Below are positions 34,713 to 42,800 of a DNA stretch of 64,000 nt, piece by piece (the first letter of the stretch is position 1; the number at the start of each line of letters is the position of its first letter). Location of the stretch: positions 1,342,549 through 1,406,548 of the forward strand of contig CANNEK010000001.1 in assembly GCA_947503625.1 (NCBI GenBank), written 5' to 3'. The notes under the pieces were generated by a model. The model was not told the DNA's origin and made no database searches. It saw only the letters and a program-made list of their open reading frames with translations. The stretch is from an uncultured Kordiimonas sp. Lineage in GTDB: Bacteria; Pseudomonadota; Alphaproteobacteria; Sphingomonadales; Kordiimonadaceae. Both the position numbers and the translations under genes were made by a program.

Positions 34713-35903
34713 TTAGCTTTCGGTGCCATGGCCGCGGTGGAGATAGTCTTCCGACTGCATTTCGATCAGGCGCGATACCGTGCGCTCGAACTCGAAACTG
34801 CCGTCCCCGGCGGGGTACAGGTCCGCTGGCGCCACTTCCGCCGAGCACAGAAACTTCACCCCGTGCTCATAGAGGGCATCGATGAAGGTCACAAACCTTT
34901 TTGCTTCGTTGCGTTTTTCATGCGACAGCTGCGGGATCGCCACCATGATCACCGTGTGATACGCGCGTGCGATGGCCAGATAATCTGCCGACCCCAGCGG
35001 GTTGGCACACAGTCTTTTGAAGGAAAAAACGGCAACACCGCGCGCCGATTTTGGGACAAAAAGCTTGCGCCCCTGCACAAGCAGCTGTGCTGTCGGCACC
35101 TTGTCACGGTTTTCGACGTCCCGGTCAGTCAGGCGAAAAAAAGCCTCGGACAATTTGTCGGTCGTTTCCTGATTGACCGGCGTGTAATAGGTTTCCACAC
35201 CCTTGAGTCTGTCATAACGATAGTCTGTGGGGCCATCCAGCGTCAGCACGTCGAATGTTTCTTTGATCATCCGGATAAACGGCAGGAAAAGCTGCCTGTT
35301 CAACCCGTCTTTATAAAGATCATCAGGCGGGCGATTGGATGTGGACACAATGATCACGCCGCGCTCCAGCATTTCCCTGAACAGACGCCCCAACACCATT
35401 GCGTCAGCGATATCAGTGACCTGCAGCTCATCAAAACACAAGAGTGTCGCCTCGGCGGCTATCTGGCGGGCAACCGGCGGAATGGGATCATCTTCGCTCG
35501 CACGACCACCAAGAGCCGCCCGTTCTTTTCCTGAAAGACCACGCCATACTTTCATGCGCGCGTGCACATCCAGCATAAACTCGTGAAAATGAACGCGCTT
35601 TTTTGATTTCAGCGGCGCGACTTCAAAAAACAGGTCCATCAGCATGGATTTGCCGCGCCCCACACCGCCAACCAGGTAAATACCTTTGGGTGTTTTTTTT
35701 GAACCCGATTTCCGGAAAAAATGTGCCAATCGCCAGTTTTTTATCGAAAGGCCGGTACTGTTGGCTGCGATTTCAGGATAGTTGACAAGCTCGTCATGCA
35801 GCCGCTGGAGGCGCTGCACCACCATCAGCTGATCAGCATCCTGACGGATTTCCCCGTCCCCCTGCAATTTTTCGTAGGCGGCGACTGGCCCAAATGCTGT
35901 CAC
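34713..35903 (-). CDS. zapE: Cell division ATPase ZapE (AFG1-like)
   Basis: A 396-residue AAA-type ATPase of the ZapE/AFG1 family. Walker A is GGVGRGKS (79-86), Walker B lies in LLCFDELQVTD (about 153-163), and TSNRPPDDLYKDGLNR is the family's sensor region. ZapE associates with the Z-ring in E. coli; its mitochondrial relative handles unfolded respiratory proteins. Presence near mdh and sdh is common in alphaproteobacteria. The start is a GTG at 35903 with AAGG eleven bases upstream. Confidence 0.93.
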   Translation of the reverse strand: MTAFGPVAAYEKLQGDGEIRQDADQLMVVQRLQRLHDELVNYPEIAANSTGLSIKNWRLAHFFRKSGSKKTPKGIYLVGGVGRGKSMLMDLFFEVAPLKSKKRVHFHEFMLDVHARMKVWRGLSGKERAALGGRASEDDPIPPVARQIAAEATLLCFDELQVTDIADAMVLGRLFREMLERGVIIVSTSNRPPDDLYKDGLNRQLFLPFIRMIKETFDVLTLDGPTDYRYDRLKGVETYYTPVNQETTDKLSEAFFRLTDRDVENRDKVPTAQLLVQGRKLFVPKSARGVAVFSFKRLCANPLGSADYLAIARAYHTVIMVAIPQLSHEKRNEAKRFVTFIDALYEHGVKFLCSAEVAPADLYPAGDGSFEFERTVSRLIEMQSEDYLHRGHGTES

Positions 35904-36132
35904 GGCGGATTGACCTTCACGTTATCGTCCAAATGTCCCTAGCATGGGATTGGGTCCGCGCCAATTCGAAAGCGAACTCAAAAGTGAATTCCCGCATGAA
36001 GAAGATGTAATTCAAGCCAACATTCTGGTCCATTCACAAGAAAGCCCTATCTTGAAAACAATCCGGTTGGCGAAGTTGGCAACCACCAAGGGCCAGGCAG
36101 GTTCCGGCCCAAACCCTGGAAGGCACGCATCC

Positions 36133-36927
36133 ATGACAGCAGGTCGAATTCTTGACATACCCGGTGTTCGAAATTTCCGTGATATGGGTGGCCACAAAAA
36201 CAAGACAGGGCGCTCGCTCGGGGCGGGACGCCTGTTCAGATCCGGCCATTTTGCGGAAGTGGACGAGGTGAGTGCCCGCCAGATTGCCGAACACAACATC
36301 TCGACTGTCGTGGATTTTCGTTCCGGCCCGGAGAAAGAACGCATGAAGGTGACATGGCATACGCCGTGGCAGCCAACCTATATTGAAAGTCCGATTGGCG
36401 GGAACGCGGCAGCCTGGATTCAGGACCTGTTCGAACGTATGAGCAACTCGGCGTTTCCAGCCAAAGAGCTGCGTGAACAGTTTATTCTCGCGTTCCAGAC
36501 CATTCCGATTGCCAACGCGGACGGCCTGAAGGTTTTGTTCGATGCGCTTGTTGATGGGCAAAACGACGGAGCAGCTGTGTTTCATTGCACCGCAGGCAAA
36601 GACCGTACCGGTATCGCGGGGGCTTTGATTATGTCAGCACTCGATATGCCGGAAGATGTGATCTTCGAAGACTTCCTGATGACAAACAAGGCTGTTGACC
36701 TTGAGACATATGCGGTGGAAGTCGCGGCGAAAGTCAGCGAGCGGGTAGAACGCGATGTCAGCCCCGAAGCCGTATACCCGCTGATCGGCGTTGAGCCGGA
36801 TTTCCTGAAAGCCGCCTTCACAGTTATGGGCGAAAAATACGGCTCGGTGGACGGGTACCTCACAAACGCTATGGGGCTGAGCGCCGAACGGCGCGCAGCG
36901 CTGCAATCCCGATTGCTGGCAGACTAG
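36133..36927 (+). CDS. Tyrosine-protein phosphatase, PtpB/Tyr_phosphatase_3 type
   Basis: A 264-residue protein-tyrosine phosphatase-like enzyme. GVRNFRDMGG (11-20) is the family signature near the N-terminus, and the P-loop is HCTAGKDRTG (151-160) with nucleophile C152 and R158. This C-x-x-G-K-D-R form matches PtpB/LipA-type dual-specificity phosphatases. ATG 36133 has GGAAGG about ten bases upstream; the frame is open 63 codons further but that part lacks family similarity. It ends convergently with the GFA gene, the two stop codons sharing the palindrome CTAG at 36924-36927. Confidence 0.85.
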   Translation: MTAGRILDIPGVRNFRDMGGHKNKTGRSLGAGRLFRSGHFAEVDEVSARQIAEHNISTVVDFRSGPEKERMKVTWHTPWQPTYIESPIGGNAAAWIQDLFERMSNSAFPAKELREQFILAFQTIPIANADGLKVLFDALVDGQNDGAAVFHCTAGKDRTGIAGALIMSALDMPEDVIFEDFLMTNKAVDLETYAVEVAAKVSERVERDVSPEAVYPLIGVEPDFLKAAFTVMGEKYGSVDGYLTNAMGLSAERRAALQSRLLAD

Positions 36928-37346
36928 TCACCGCCATACATGGCGAACACTTCCGCGCCCGTCATTTCTTGGGTCTTGTTGGCAAATGTGTAATAGGCGG
37001 GCTTCTCGTCGATAAATACCTGCATCGACATATCAAGGCCCTCATGGGTATCCAGCAGTCCTGCGGCCATCATGGTTTCGCCCGTCCCTTTCAGGCGATA
37101 AAACAGATTGGACCCACACGCCTTGCAAAAGCCACGCTCTGCCCAATCTGATGAAGAATAGAGCGAGATATTTTCCTCGCCTTCAAAGGCAACATCAGCA
37201 CCACAATTCACTTCAATAAACGGGCCACTGCCCCACTGGCGGCACATCTTGCAGTGGCAAGCGCCGACATGGGGTTCGGCAATCGTGCCTTTGAATTTGA
37301 CCGAACCGCAAAGGCACTGGCCTCTCACTTCAATTTTATCCGACAT
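36924..37346 (-). CDS. GFA/CENP-V domain protein, copy 1
   Basis: A 140-residue zinc protein of the glutathione-dependent formaldehyde-activating (GFA) family. The zinc cysteines are C11, C13, C30, C32, C35, C74 and C77 (CLCG, GACHCKMC and CKACGSN). Most family members are of unknown function; a link with formaldehyde or S-hydroxymethylglutathione is established only for a few. ATG 37346 has AGGAAG six bases upstream; an adjacent ATG at 37349 is too close to it. A paralogue lies at 38639-39076, with the same cysteine positions. Confidence 0.88.
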   Translation of the reverse strand: MSDKIEVRGQCLCGSVKFKGTIAEPHVGACHCKMCRQWGSGPFIEVNCGADVAFEGEENISLYSSSDWAERGFCKACGSNLFYRLKGTGETMMAAGLLDTHEGLDMSMQVFIDEKPAYYTFANKTQEMTGAEVFAMYGGD

Positions 37347-37385
37347 CATACTTCCTCATTCACTGTCTTCGCGTATGGTAAACTG

Positions 37386-38174
37386 ATGAGCTGCGAAGAG
37401 TATCAAAAAAACGGTTATTTGTTGAGGCACGACTTCTTTTCTGAAGCTGATCTGGTTCGTATAGAACCGATCCTGCAGCTTTTTCATGAACAGTGGATGG
37501 GAAAAAACCGCGAACACTACCAAAGCCAAGCAATCAACAGTGCTTACATCACCCGGCGGCATGCCACACCTGATGACGCGCGACAGACATTGTTTGATTT
37601 CATCAGTTGCAACAAGATGATTGAGATTGCGAATAGCCTGATTTCCGGTGAACCGGCCTTTATGAACACGCAGCTGTTCTTTAACCCGGAGAACCCGGAC
37701 CAGAAAAACTATTGGCACCGCGACATTCAGTATGTGCCCTACAGCATTGACCGGCAAAAAGAGAGGCTCGCCAGTTCAACTGTTTTACATTTCCGCGCCG
37801 CGATGGTCGATGAACCCGGCATAGAGCTGGTGCCCGGCACCCACAAGCGCTGGGACACAGCGCAGGAGTTTGAAACCCGCACTGGAGCAAACAACCGCAT
37901 GCCCCATGACGCCTTACCGGACGGCAAAGCCATTCCGCTAAAGCGCGGCGACCTCCTGGTATTTTCGGCTAATATGATCCATCGCGGGCTTTATGGCGGC
38001 GATCGTTTCGCCTTCGATATTATTTTCAGTGATGCCGACCCTGAATTGCTGCAATTTGTCGAAGAAGACTGCCTGCCTGACACGCAGGAAATGCAAACGC
38101 TTGAGCACCCTGAGATTTTCGCGGCAACATGGGCAGCGCTGGCGGGGAACAACAAGCCCGGCAAAACTACTTAG
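37386..38174 (+). CDS. Phytanoyl-CoA dioxygenase (PhyH) family protein
   Basis: A 262-residue Fe(II)/2-oxoglutarate dioxygenase. The HxD motif is H111/D113 in NYWHRDIQY and the distal histidine is H199 in MIHRGLYGG; PGIELVPGTHKRWDT (144-158) is a typical PhyH segment. Such enzymes hydroxylate diverse small molecules; the substrate is not evident. The ATG at 37386 begins MSCEEYQKNGYLL, matching family N-termini. The gene is divergent from GFA copy 1 with only 39 bases between the starts, and its last eight bases overlap the convergent acetyltransferase gene. Confidence 0.85.
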   Translation: MSCEEYQKNGYLLRHDFFSEADLVRIEPILQLFHEQWMGKNREHYQSQAINSAYITRRHATPDDARQTLFDFISCNKMIEIANSLISGEPAFMNTQLFFNPENPDQKNYWHRDIQYVPYSIDRQKERLASSTVLHFRAAMVDEPGIELVPGTHKRWDTAQEFETRTGANNRMPHDALPDGKAIPLKRGDLLVFSANMIHRGLYGGDRFAFDIIFSDADPELLQFVEEDCLPDTQEMQTLEHPEIFAATWAALAGNNKPGKTT

Positions 38175-38622
38175 GCTCTATATCGAAGTGATAGACATCT
38201 TCGCGAACGCCGAGCTTTTCATAGAGCGCAACAGCTGGCGGGTCAGATGGGTCGGCCTGCACGAACATCACCCACGCGCCTTTTTCCCTGGCGATTTTGC
38301 CAAATGCCTCGATCAACCCCGTAGCGATACCCTGGCGGCGATGTGTTTCTGCAACCGCCAGATCATAGATGTAAAACTCGCTGCGTTCCTGCTCGAACTT
38401 CTTCAGTTCGTAACCGGCGATTGCGCCCACAATGTCGCCCGCACTTTCAGCAACAAGTGCAAAAAACGTGTCGGAGGCCAACAGGTCCTTAATGTAGGCG
38501 TCGCCCGGCTGGTTGCCCGAATAGGTTTCCCCGTCTTCAAAGCCACGCCCTAAAACGTCCAGCATGGCCCTGAACCCCGCGACGTCTTGGCCCGTAATCC
38601 GCCGGATTTGTGCACGTGTCAT
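38167..38622 (-). CDS. GNAT acetyltransferase of the aminoglycoside 3-N-acetyltransferase AAC(3)-I type
   Basis: A 151-residue GNAT enzyme strongly resembling AAC(3)-I (AacC1): LDVLGRGFEDGETYSGNQP (21-39, read in parts), KFEQERSEFYIYDLAV (75-90), HRRQGIATGLIEAFG (94-108, acetyl-CoA motif), VQADPSDPPAVALYEKLG (121-138) and the ending YHFDIEP are nearly the same blocks as in the resistance enzymes. It would acetylate the 3-amino group of gentamicin-like drugs if specificity is conserved; a native metabolite is the alternative. ATG 38622 has AGAGGA five bases upstream. No integron, transposase or att site is nearby, so it looks like a resident chromosomal gene. It lies 16 bases after GFA copy 2. 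Confidence 0.85.
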   Translation of the reverse strand: MTRAQIRRITGQDVAGFRAMLDVLGRGFEDGETYSGNQPGDAYIKDLLASDTFFALVAESAGDIVGAIAGYELKKFEQERSEFYIYDLAVAETHRRQGIATGLIEAFGKIAREKGAWVMFVQADPSDPPAVALYEKLGVREDVYHFDIEPK

Positions 38623-38638
38623 AACGATCCTCTGGGTT

Positions 38639-39076
38639 TTAGGTAGTGTCAGGCTTGATGTTCTCAAACAGAGCAAACATCTCGGCACAGGTTAGTTCGC
38701 GGGTTTTTTCCGCAAAGCTGTAATAGGCTGGCTTTTCCTCGATACAGACCTGCGCGATCATTGAAAAACCGCTCATGTCGTCGATCAACCCTGCGGCGAC
38801 ACCCGTGCTGCCGCTTTCCTTGATACGATAAAAAAGGTTGGAACCGCATGTATGGCAAAAGCCGCGTTCGCCCCATTTGGACGAGTCGTAAACCGTGATA
38901 TTTTCTTCGCCCTCAAACCGAACGCTGGTGCCACACTCGACCTCAAGGAACGGACCACCGCCCCATTTGCGGCACATGCTGCAATGGCAGGCACCCAGAT
39001 GCGGCCCTTCGGTCTGCGCTGTAAAGCTGACAGCACCGCACAGGCACTTGCCTGATATATCGACTTTGTCTGTCAT
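38639..39076 (-). CDS. GFA/CENP-V domain protein, copy 2
   Basis: A 145-residue paralogue of the protein at 36924-37346. The zinc cysteines fall at the same positions (C11, C13, C30, C32, C35, C74, C77), and long blocks such as GACHC-MCR-WG and SN-FYR are shared. ATG 39076 has GGAGAAAG at good spacing. It is upstream of, and probably co-transcribed with, the AAC(3)-I-like gene. The two copies flank PhyH and the acetyltransferase, suggesting local duplication. Confidence 0.88.
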   Translation of the reverse strand: MTDKVDISGKCLCGAVSFTAQTEGPHLGACHCSMCRKWGGGPFLEVECGTSVRFEGEENITVYDSSKWGERGFCHTCGSNLFYRIKESGSTGVAAGLIDDMSGFSMIAQVCIEEKPAYYSFAEKTRELTCAEMFALFENIKPDTT

Positions 39077-39110
39077 TGCTTTCTCCCGACCGTTGGCCCC
39101 CTATTATACT

Positions 39111-39141
39111 CACAAAAAAGGCCGGGTAAAACCCGGCCTTT
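39111..39141 (-). terminator. Rho-independent terminator of the sdh operon
   Basis: An 11-bp stem AAAGGCCGGGT/ACCCGGCCTTT (39117-39127 and 39131-39141) with a three-base loop is followed on the minus strand by a T-run. It lies 20 bases after the sdhB stop. Confidence 0.9.
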
Positions 39142-39161
39142 CGACTGATCTCGTCTGGCGC

Positions 39162-39938
39162 TTAACCCTGGCGCTCGACCATCATCTTTTTGATTTCGGC
39201 GATCGCTTTTGCCGGGTTCAAACCCTTCGGGCAGGCGTTCGCGCAGTTCATGATGGTATGGCAACGATAGAGGCGGAACGGGTCCTCCAGATCATCAAGC
39301 CGTTCACCGGTCGCTTCGTCGCGGCTGTCAATCAGCCAGCGATAGGACTGCAACAAAATAGCCGGGCCAAGATACTTGTCTTCGTTCCACCAGTAGCTTG
39401 GGCAGGACGTTGAGCAACAGGCACACAGGATACATTCATACAGGCCGTCAAGCTTTTCGCGGTCTTCATGGCTTTGAAGGCGCTCTTTCTCAGGCGTTGG
39501 AGACTGCGTCTGCATCCAGGGCTTGATCGAAGCATACTGCGCGTAGAAGTTGGACAGATCAGGCACAAGATCCTTGATCACTTCCTGGTGCGGCAACGGT
39601 GTGATCGCCACATCGCCCTTGGCATCTTCAATGGCCGTAGTGCAGGCGAGGCCGTTTTTGCCATTGATGTTCATGGCGCACGAACCGCACACACCTTCCC
39701 GGCAGGAGCGCCGGAAAGTCACCGAGCTGTCCATCTCGTTTTTAATTTTGATCAGCGCATCCAGCACCATCGGGCCGCAGCTGTCCATGTCCACCTCGAA
39801 GGTGTCCATGCGCGGGTTCTCGCCGTCATCGGGGTTCCAGCGATATACGTGGAAATCCCGGGTGTTGGTTGCACCGTCAGCCTTGACTGTTTTGCCCTTG
39901 CCGACCCTGGAGTTCTTGGGAAGTGTAAATTCAGCCAT
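39162..39938 (-). CDS. sdhB: Succinate dehydrogenase iron-sulfur subunit
   Basis: A 258-residue subunit. The N-terminal 2Fe-2S ferredoxin domain has [13 protein letters not shown] and the C-terminal part carries the 4Fe-4S and 3Fe-4S clusters ([16 protein letters not shown] and [17 protein letters not shown]). It transfers electrons from FAD in SdhA to ubiquinone. It is the last gene of sdhCDAB, 15 bases after sdhA. Confidence 0.97.
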   Translation of the reverse strand: MAEFTLPKNSRVGKGKTVKADGATNTRDFHVYRWNPDDGENPRMDTFEVDMDSCGPMVLDALIKIKNEMDSSVTFRRSCREGVCGSCAMNINGKNGLACTTAIEDAKGDVAITPLPHQEVIKDLVPDLSNFYAQYASIKPWMQTQSPTPEKERLQSHEDREKLDGLYECILCACCSTSCPSYWWNEDKYLGPAILLQSYRWLIDSRDEATGERLDDLEDPFRLYRCHTIMNCANACPKGLNPAKAIAEIKKMMVERQG

Positions 39939-39953
39939 GTCTCAATCCTTCCC

Positions 39954-41741
39954 TTAATACACACGTGCTTTGGGTTTGATGTATTCGACTTCTTCACTGA
40001 AGGTATAGTCGTGGACGGGCCGCTCGCCGAGCGTAACGTCTGTGCCATCGAACCAGCATACGGTGTGTTTCATCCAGTTATCATCGTCACGGTCCGGATA
40101 GTCCTCGTGCATGTGTGCGCCGCGACTTTCCTTGCGGGCGGCAGCACTGTGCATGGTGAGAACCGCCTGACCCATCAGGTTATCAAGCTCAAGCGTCTCG
40201 ATAAGGTCACTGTTCCAGACAAGCGAACGGTCAGTGGTCTTGATATCCGAAAGGCCTTTGGCGATTTCATCAATCTTCTTGACGCCCTCTTCCAGAACCT
40301 CATTGGTGCGGAACACGGCACAATTGGTTTGCATATTGCGCTGCATCTCCAGCCTCAACTCGGCCGTTGGTGTACCGCCATCAGCATACCGCGCCTTGTC
40401 AAGGCGGCTGATCGCCATCTCTTCATAGTTTGCCGCCAACGGCTTCTGGGATGCGCCCGCTGTCACCAGCTCCGGCACCCGCTTGCCAACCGCGCGGCCA
40501 AACACCACAAGATCGATCAAGGAGTTGGAGCCAAGACGGTTCGCACCATGAACAGAAACGCACGCCGCTTCACCGATTGCAAACAATCCGGGCACCACGT
40601 TATCCGGGTTATCTTTAGTCGGGTTAATCACTTCACCATGATAGTTGGTCGGAATACCGCCCATATTATAGTGCACTGTTGGCAAAATCGGGATTGGCTC
40701 TTTTGTCACATCAACGCCCGCGAACACTTTCGCGCTTTCCGAAATCCCCGGCAGCCGTTCCGCGAGAATTGCCGGGTCCAGATGATCCAGATGCAAGAAC
40801 ATATGATCCTTGTCGGGGCCAACACCGCGGCCTTCCCTGATCTCGTTCGAGATCGAACGGGACACAACATCGCGGGATGCCAGGTCTTTGGCGCTTGGAG
40901 CATAACGCTCCATGAAACGTTCGCCTTCTGAGTTGATCAGAATACCGCCCTCGCCGCGTGCGCCTTCCGTGATCAGAACGCCGGCGCCGTAAATGCCGGT
41001 TGGATGGAACTGAACAAACTCAAGGTCCTGCAAGGAAAGCCCGGCACGCAGCACCATGCCACCACCGTCGCCGGTGCAGGTATGAGCAGACGTCGCCGAG
41101 AAGTAAGCGCGGCCATACCCACCGGTCGCCAGCACAACAGCTTGCGCCCGGAAGGCGTGGATCGTGCCATCTTCCATATTCATCGCGATCACACCGCGGC
41201 ATTCGCCGCCTTCCATGATCAGGTCAATAGCGAAATACTCGATGTAAAAGTCACTGTCATACTTGAGCGACTGCTGATAAAGCGCATGCAACATGGCGTG
41301 GCCGGTCCGGTCTGCCGCGGCACAGGTGCGCTGGGCAGCGGGCCCTTCGCCGAACTCGGTGGTCATGCCACCAAAGGCACGCTGGTAAATCTTGCCTTCT
41401 TCCGTGCGAGAAAACGGCACACCATAGTGCTCCAGTTCATAAACTGCAGCCGGTGCTTCACGCACCATATATTCAATGGCGTCCTGGTCACCGAGCCAGT
41501 CGGAACCTTTGACGGTGTCATACATGTGCCACTGCCAGGTATCCTTGCCCATATTGCCAAGGCTGGCGGCAATACCGCCTTGCGCTGCAACAGTGTGAGA
41601 CCGGGTTGGAAATACTTTGGTGATACAGGCCGTTTTCAGGCCAGCTTCTGCAAGACCCATGGTTGCACGCAGGCCGGAGCCACCGGCACCGACGACAAGA
41701 GCATCATAGGTATGAACAGTAATGGGATAGGCGTTCGACAT
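39954..41741 (-). CDS. sdhA: Succinate dehydrogenase flavoprotein subunit
   Basis: A 595-residue flavoprotein oxidising succinate to fumarate. The FAD fold is [13 protein letters not shown] (14-26), the covalent FAD histidine is in [11 protein letters not shown] (about 45), and [21 protein letters not shown] plus the active-site arginine region ([17 protein letters not shown]) are clear. Normal length. It works with SdhB and the SdhC/SdhD anchor in the inner membrane. Confidence 0.98.
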   Translation of the reverse strand: MSNAYPITVHTYDALVVGAGGSGLRATMGLAEAGLKTACITKVFPTRSHTVAAQGGIAASLGNMGKDTWQWHMYDTVKGSDWLGDQDAIEYMVREAPAAVYELEHYGVPFSRTEEGKIYQRAFGGMTTEFGEGPAAQRTCAAADRTGHAMLHALYQQSLKYDSDFYIEYFAIDLIMEGGECRGVIAMNMEDGTIHAFRAQAVVLATGGYGRAYFSATSAHTCTGDGGGMVLRAGLSLQDLEFVQFHPTGIYGAGVLITEGARGEGGILINSEGERFMERYAPSAKDLASRDVVSRSISNEIREGRGVGPDKDHMFLHLDHLDPAILAERLPGISESAKVFAGVDVTKEPIPILPTVHYNMGGIPTNYHGEVINPTKDNPDNVVPGLFAIGEAACVSVHGANRLGSNSLIDLVVFGRAVGKRVPELVTAGASQKPLAANYEEMAISRLDKARYADGGTPTAELRLEMQRNMQTNCAVFRTNEVLEEGVKKIDEIAKGLSDIKTTDRSLVWNSDLIETLELDNLMGQAVLTMHSAAARKESRGAHMHEDYPDRDDDNWMKHTVCWFDGTDVTLGERPVHDYTFSEEVEYIKPKARVY

Positions 41742-41747
41742 AATTAC

Positions 41748-42131
41748 TTATCCCCCAAACGCTATGCGAAGAATGGAAAAAATACTGATGGATGCAATAA
41801 GTACGCAGGAAAACGTCAAGGTGATCATACTTGCGAATTTTGCACCGTGGTCATGCACATAGTCCTCAATCAGGACCTGCAGCCCGAGGCGCATGTGATA
41901 CACCATGTTGGCGATAAACAGGATCATCAGAACAGCAACAATCGGCTGCTTGAGCCAGGCAACCCACTCAGCGTGGCCTTTACCCGCATTGCCGACAAAC
42001 GAAACAACGAAGAAAACCACAAGCGGTATGTTGGCGATTGCCGTTACCCGATGTGATAGCCAATGATGAGTGCCACCTTTGGCAGACCCAAGGCCGCGAA
42101 CTTTGGCAAGAGGTGTTTTCATATCAGTCAT
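41748..42131 (-). CDS. sdhD: Succinate dehydrogenase membrane anchor subunit
   Basis: A 127-residue anchor with three membrane helices (about 30-50, 62-82, 98-120). H79 in YHMRLGLQVLIEDYVHD is the probable haem ligand, and the DYVHD motif is typical of alphaproteobacterial SdhD. It begins one base after the sdhC stop and ends six bases before sdhA. Confidence 0.94.
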   Translation of the reverse strand: MTDMKTPLAKVRGLGSAKGGTHHWLSHRVTAIANIPLVVFFVVSFVGNAGKGHAEWVAWLKQPIVAVLMILFIANMVYHMRLGLQVLIEDYVHDHGAKFASMITLTFSCVLIASISIFSILRIAFGG

Positions 42132-42132
42132 G

Positions 42133-42528
42133 CTAAAGCACCCCCATCACTTTATAGGCTGCATACCAGATGCCGACCGTCGCCACGACAGAAAATACGA
42201 AAGTGAATCGGGCAGACAGTGAATTGATCTTGAGATCATACAAACGGCCCATGTCCATAAACAGATGTCGGATACCGCTTGCCAGATGCTGCATAAGGCT
42301 GAAAGTAATGCCGAACAGAACAAGACGCCCGATCCATGTTCCGGCATAACCCTGAACGGTTCCAAAATACTCGTGCCCGGTCGCAATCGCAACCAGCCAC
42401 CAAGTCAATAAAACCGCCCCCACAGCAAGCGCAGACCCGGTTGCGCGGTGCAGTATGGACACTGCCATATGCGCACCCCAGCGGTAGACTTGTAAATGAG
42501 GAGAAAGCGGGCGTTTCGCCTGTGCCAT
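42133..42528 (-). CDS. sdhC: Succinate dehydrogenase cytochrome b556 subunit
   Basis: A 131-residue anchor starting MAQAKRPLSPHLQVYRW, the standard beginning of the family, with SILHRATGSALAVG (about 25-38) at the ubiquinone site and the haem-ligand histidine in LMQHLASGIRHLFMD. Three membrane helices. The ATG at 42528 has AGGGGA about six bases upstream; the frame is open 51 codons further but that extension is not family-like. First gene of sdhCDAB. Confidence 0.95.
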   Translation of the reverse strand: MAQAKRPLSPHLQVYRWGAHMAVSILHRATGSALAVGAVLLTWWLVAIATGHEYFGTVQGYAGTWIGRLVLFGITFSLMQHLASGIRHLFMDMGRLYDLKINSLSARFTFVFSVVATVGIWYAAYKVMGVL

Positions 42529-42800
42529 AATAGTCCCCTGACAGAAATTAACAGTTCGGCCCTGTACGACCCATCCTCGGGTCGCAAAATTCGTGACGAT
42601 AGCTTTAGCTCGGCTTGCCCCTGAACCGCAAGCCCGTATTGCTATCATGCGACGAATTAGCTTAACAATTTTGCAAGGCAAGCCCTGCCCGTTATTTTAG
42701 ATCAAATTCAGCAGAACTAAACAAACGTTTTATGTGTTGCTAATACGCATAAATTTTGGATATAGATTTTTTGGGGTTAATTTGATGGGGGATCAAACGC

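Noticed and set aside
39468..40931. Long plus-strand open frame (487 codons) opposite sdhB and sdhA
   Set aside because: It is antisense to two clear genes, and its translation resembles no protein; it arises from the codon bias of sdhAB.
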